Shown here piece after piece: positions 14,795 through 16,393 of a DNA stretch of 16,393 nt (the first letter of the stretch is position 1; each line of letters opens with the position of its first letter). A program made the position numbers and the translations under genes. The notes under the pieces were generated by a model, which was given only the letters and a program-made list of their open reading frames with translations, had not been told where the DNA came from and did not search any database. The stretch comes from Balneolales bacterium (lineage in GTDB: Bacteria; Bacteroidota; Rhodothermia; Balneolales; Balneolaceae): the NCBI GenBank assembly GCA_030830725.1, contig JAURMN010000033.1, positions 1 through 16,393 of the forward strand, given 5' to 3'.

Positions 14795-15344
14795 AATTTT
14801 CAGTATCTATCGCCGTCTGTAATTCTTTGTTCAACACATCAAGAGGATTTTTCGTTGACTCCTGAACACTTTCCTTTGCCGCCTCGTCTACCTTTTCGGC
14901 TAGCACCTTACCTTCATCGTTTTCATGATCCGTTTCAATCCCTGCTTCTTGCAGGATCTCTTCTGAAACAAAAATCGAAGCATTAAATCGAATCGCTACG
15001 GCAATGGCATCACTGGGTCTGGAATCAATTTCCACCATGTCACCATTGCGCTCAAATCGAATTCGGGCAAAAAAAGTGCCTTCTGAAAGCTCATGAATAT
15101 GAACAGAATCAACATAGGACTCAAAGCTCAATAAAATGTGCTTGATCAGATCATGCGTCATTGGACGGGGTGGTTTAATGTTTTCAAGCTCTAGCGCAAT
15201 AGCCTGAGCTTCAAATGCACCAATAATAATGGGTAATCGTCGCGTCCCACCTTTTTCTGTAAGAATGAGGGCATAAGCTCCACTGCTCCCCGGGGTATTG
15301 GAGAGTCCCAGAATCTCCATTTCTATGGAATAAGAATCACTCAT
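14745..15344 (-). CDS. Bifunctional nuclease (DUF151) domain protein with C-terminal UVR motif
   Basis: Residues 1-135 are a bifunctional nuclease (BFN/DUF151) domain. It has the LPIIIGAFEAQAIA block (37-50), PMTHDLI (61-67), and the most conserved stretch DSRPSDAIAVAIR (107-119). Plant relatives have RNase and DNase activity, but bacterial members are little studied. An acidic, Glu/Lys-rich linker (about 136-165) joins it to a UVR motif (about 166-199, LNKELQTAIDTENYEKAARIRDQI). UVR motifs mediate UvrB-UvrC pairing and also occur in Clp adaptors such as McsA. The BFN-UVR combination is common in the Bacteroidota-related phyla. It is the first gene of the minus-strand run to tmk, and bshC begins 50 bp inside its 3' end. 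A role in nucleic-acid repair or stress is plausible but not shown. Confidence 0.92.
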   Translation of the reverse strand: MSDSYSIEMEILGLSNTPGSSGAYALILTEKGGTRRLPIIIGAFEAQAIALELENIKPPRPMTHDLIKHILLSFESYVDSVHIHELSEGTFFARIRFERNGDMVEIDSRPSDAIAVAIRFNASIFVSEEILQEAGIETDHENDEGKVLAEKVDEAAKESVQESTKNPLDVLNKELQTAIDTENYEKAARIRDQIQKLKG

Positions 15345-15563
15345 AGAGGCGTGTTATTTGCGTTACAAGATACAGGTTTCAACTGAACTTTTACACGCTG
15401 TTATTGTCCAAATGTTTCCATTTTACCCACTTTTTTATTCTTCCGGATTTCGATCTGACGCAGTATGAGTAAAAGTGAGTCAATCTTTTGATTTATGAGA
15501 AAAATATACTCCGCTCAAGAGTGTTTTTTATAAAAAGGCATACCCTTTGCATGAATACTCAGA
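15345..15563. other. Divergent intergenic region (219 bp) between the DUF151-UVR run and the ABC transporter
   Basis: This AT-rich gap must hold promoters for both outward-facing transcripts. I could not place a convincing one: on the plus strand TATACT (15505-15510) has no -35 partner at proper spacing, and TACCCTTTG near 15541 is one base too long for TAnnTTTG. A weak inverted repeat, GCGTGT (15349-15354) and ACACGC (15393-15398), flanks the start side of the nuclease gene. No tRNA, small RNA gene or ORF is evident. Confidence 0.5.
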
Positions 15564-16232
15564 ATGGAATTTATGGAGATCCAAGACGTGAGTAAATCCT
15601 ACTTGGAAGCCGGGATTGTCACGAAGGTGCTTGAGAAAATTACACTTTCGATTCGAAAGTCTGACTACCGATGCCTCATGGGGCCCTCAGGGTCCGGGAA
15701 AACCACCCTGCTCAATTTAATTTCAGGATTGGATCGCCCCACCTCGGGTTCTATTCGGATTAACGGAATAGAGCTCAATACGTTAACCGAGTCTCAACTC
15801 TCCGAGTGGCGTAAAAAAATGATTGGGTTCATTTTTCAGCAGCCCCATCTTATTCCAGTCCTCAAAACCATCGAAAATATTGAGCTACCGCTACTGTTGT
15901 TTCCACTCTCTAAGAAGGAAAGAAGACGTCGCGCACAAGCCGCTCTGGAAATCGTCAATCTGCCAGAAAGGTCCACCTATTATCCAAGACAACTTTCTGG
16001 TGGTCAGAAACAGCGTGTAGGAATAGCCCGTGCAATTGCTACTGATCCATCTATTCTGATTGCGGATGAACCAACAGGTAATCTGGATGAAAAAGCCAGT
16101 AGTGAAATCCTGGAACTCTTCGATATTCTCAATCAAGCTCTGGGAAAAACCATTTTGATGGTTACCCATGATCCCAAAGCGGCCGAAAGAGCCCATCTTA
16201 TCCATCACCTTGAAAAAGGAAATCTGCGATGA
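15564..16232 (+). CDS. ABC transporter ATP-binding protein, LolD/MacB family
   Basis: This is a 222-residue ATPase subunit, cytoplasmic and membrane-associated. All motifs are present: Walker A GPSGSGKT (40-47), Q-loop Q92 in FIFQQPHLIP, signature LSGGQKQRV (144-152), Walker B ILIADEPTGNLD (164-175, E169 catalytic) and the switch H202 in VTHD. The sequence style (ESQLSEWRKKMIGFIFQQPHLIP, TGNLDEKAS) is that of the LolD/MacB/FtsE group, which energises type VII mechanotransmission permeases rather than classic pumps. The start is ATG at 15564; an in-frame ATG at 15573 would begin MEIQDVSKSY and is equally plausible. The permease gene follows with an ATGA overlap. The cargo cannot be told from this subunit, because lipoprotein release, peptide or macrolide export and FtsEX-type signalling all use similar ATPases. 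Confidence 0.93.
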   Translation: MEFMEIQDVSKSYLEAGIVTKVLEKITLSIRKSDYRCLMGPSGSGKTTLLNLISGLDRPTSGSIRINGIELNTLTESQLSEWRKKMIGFIFQQPHLIPVLKTIENIELPLLLFPLSKKERRRRAQAALEIVNLPERSTYYPRQLSGGQKQRVGIARAIATDPSILIADEPTGNLDEKASSEILELFDILNQALGKTILMVTHDPKAAERAHLIHHLEKGNLR

Positions 16233-16393
16233 AGTGGATCGTTCTTTTAATGGCCCAGTTGCGAAGAAATCCAAAACGCTCCATGTTGACCTTTACGGCC
16301 ATTATGCTGGCCCTGTTCATGTTCTCAACATTACAGAGCGTGTTAGACTCACTTCAAATAAAACCTTCCGGGGCAGAGGAAGGCCGTCGATTG
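16229..16393 (+). CDS. ABC transporter permease, FtsX/MacB-like (5' part, runs off the window)
   Basis: The reading frame opens with ATG at 16229, overlapping the ATPase stop as ATGA, and stays open for 55 codons to the window end. It begins MKWIVLLMAQLRRNPKRS, followed by a hydrophobic helix (about residues 19-36, LTFTAIMLALFMFSTLQS). This is how MacB/LolC/FtsX permeases start: an amphipathic segment with an LRRNPKR-like cytoplasmic patch, then TM1 leading into a large periplasmic domain. Position behind a LolD-type ATPase supports the call. The periplasmic domain and the last three membrane helices lie outside the window, so the subtype cannot be set. Confidence 0.85.
   Translation, partial: MKWIVLLMAQLRRNPKRSMLTFTAIMLALFMFSTLQSVLDSLQIKPSGAEEGRRL

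Noticed and set aside
15500..15550. TATACT and TATAAAAAGG-like sequences as the ABC operon promoter
   Set aside because: No -35 or -33 partner lies at acceptable spacing; AT-rich matches of this kind are expected by chance.
1..16393. CRISPR arrays, tRNAs, transposases, phage or defence genes
   Set aside because: No repeat-spacer pattern, cloverleaf-like segment or mobile or defence protein family was found; almost all bases are accounted for by housekeeping genes.

Overview
The window is about 16.4 kb of compact, low-to-mid-GC bacterial chromosome carrying mostly housekeeping and cell-envelope genes. Several features fit the Fibrobacterota-Chlorobiota-Bacteroidota assemblage, and my best guess is the Rhodothermota/Balneolota side. 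These are BshC (bacillithiol synthesis), a DUF151 bifunctional-nuclease protein with a C-terminal UVR motif, an HDAC11-like deacetylase, adjacent pssA and psd, and an almost complete lack of Shine-Dalgarno sequences. The placement is inferred from gene content; there is no rRNA or other decisive marker. No tRNA, rRNA, CRISPR array, insertion sequence or prophage was seen.

Layout. (1) 69-434 (+) is zapA, a cell-division factor. (2) 403-6892 (-) is a tightly packed six-gene run, in transcription order aroE-pgeF fusion, HDAC-family deacetylase, dxr, rseP, psd, pssA. Junctions are 4-16 bp overlaps or gaps of 9-16 bp, so one transcript is likely. It joins shikimate synthesis and cytosolic clean-up (AroE-PgeF) to isoprenoid precursor synthesis (Dxr), intramembrane proteolysis (RseP) and phosphatidylserine-to-phosphatidylethanolamine synthesis (PssA, Psd). 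(3) 7009-7479 (-) is an SRPBCC-fold protein followed by two tandem intrinsic terminators. (4) 7571-11365 (+) is a two-gene unit: a predicted outer-membrane beta-barrel and an HAE3/MMPL-type RND transporter. (5) 11349-15344 (-) is a second five-gene run, in transcription order DUF151-UVR nuclease, bshC, 5-formyltetrahydrofolate cyclo-ligase, PspC-domain protein, tmk. (6) 15564-16393 (+) is a LolD-like ABC ATPase followed, with an ATGA overlap, by the first 55 codons of its permease, which runs off the end.

Both convergent gene pairs overlap at their 3' ends (zapA/pssA by 32 bp, RND/tmk by 17 bp), so there is no room for a separate terminator between the stop codons. The only non-coding stretches of note are 6893-7008 (terminators and a possible promoter), 7480-7570 (divergent, with small repeats) and 15345-15563 (divergent). 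None exceeds 300 bp.

The most unusual item is the single-polypeptide fusion of shikimate dehydrogenase with a PgeF/LACC1-type domain. Key residues of both halves look intact. The next most interesting is the isolated beta-barrel plus RND pair, which has no visible periplasmic partner. I found no convincing new defence or mobile system here.
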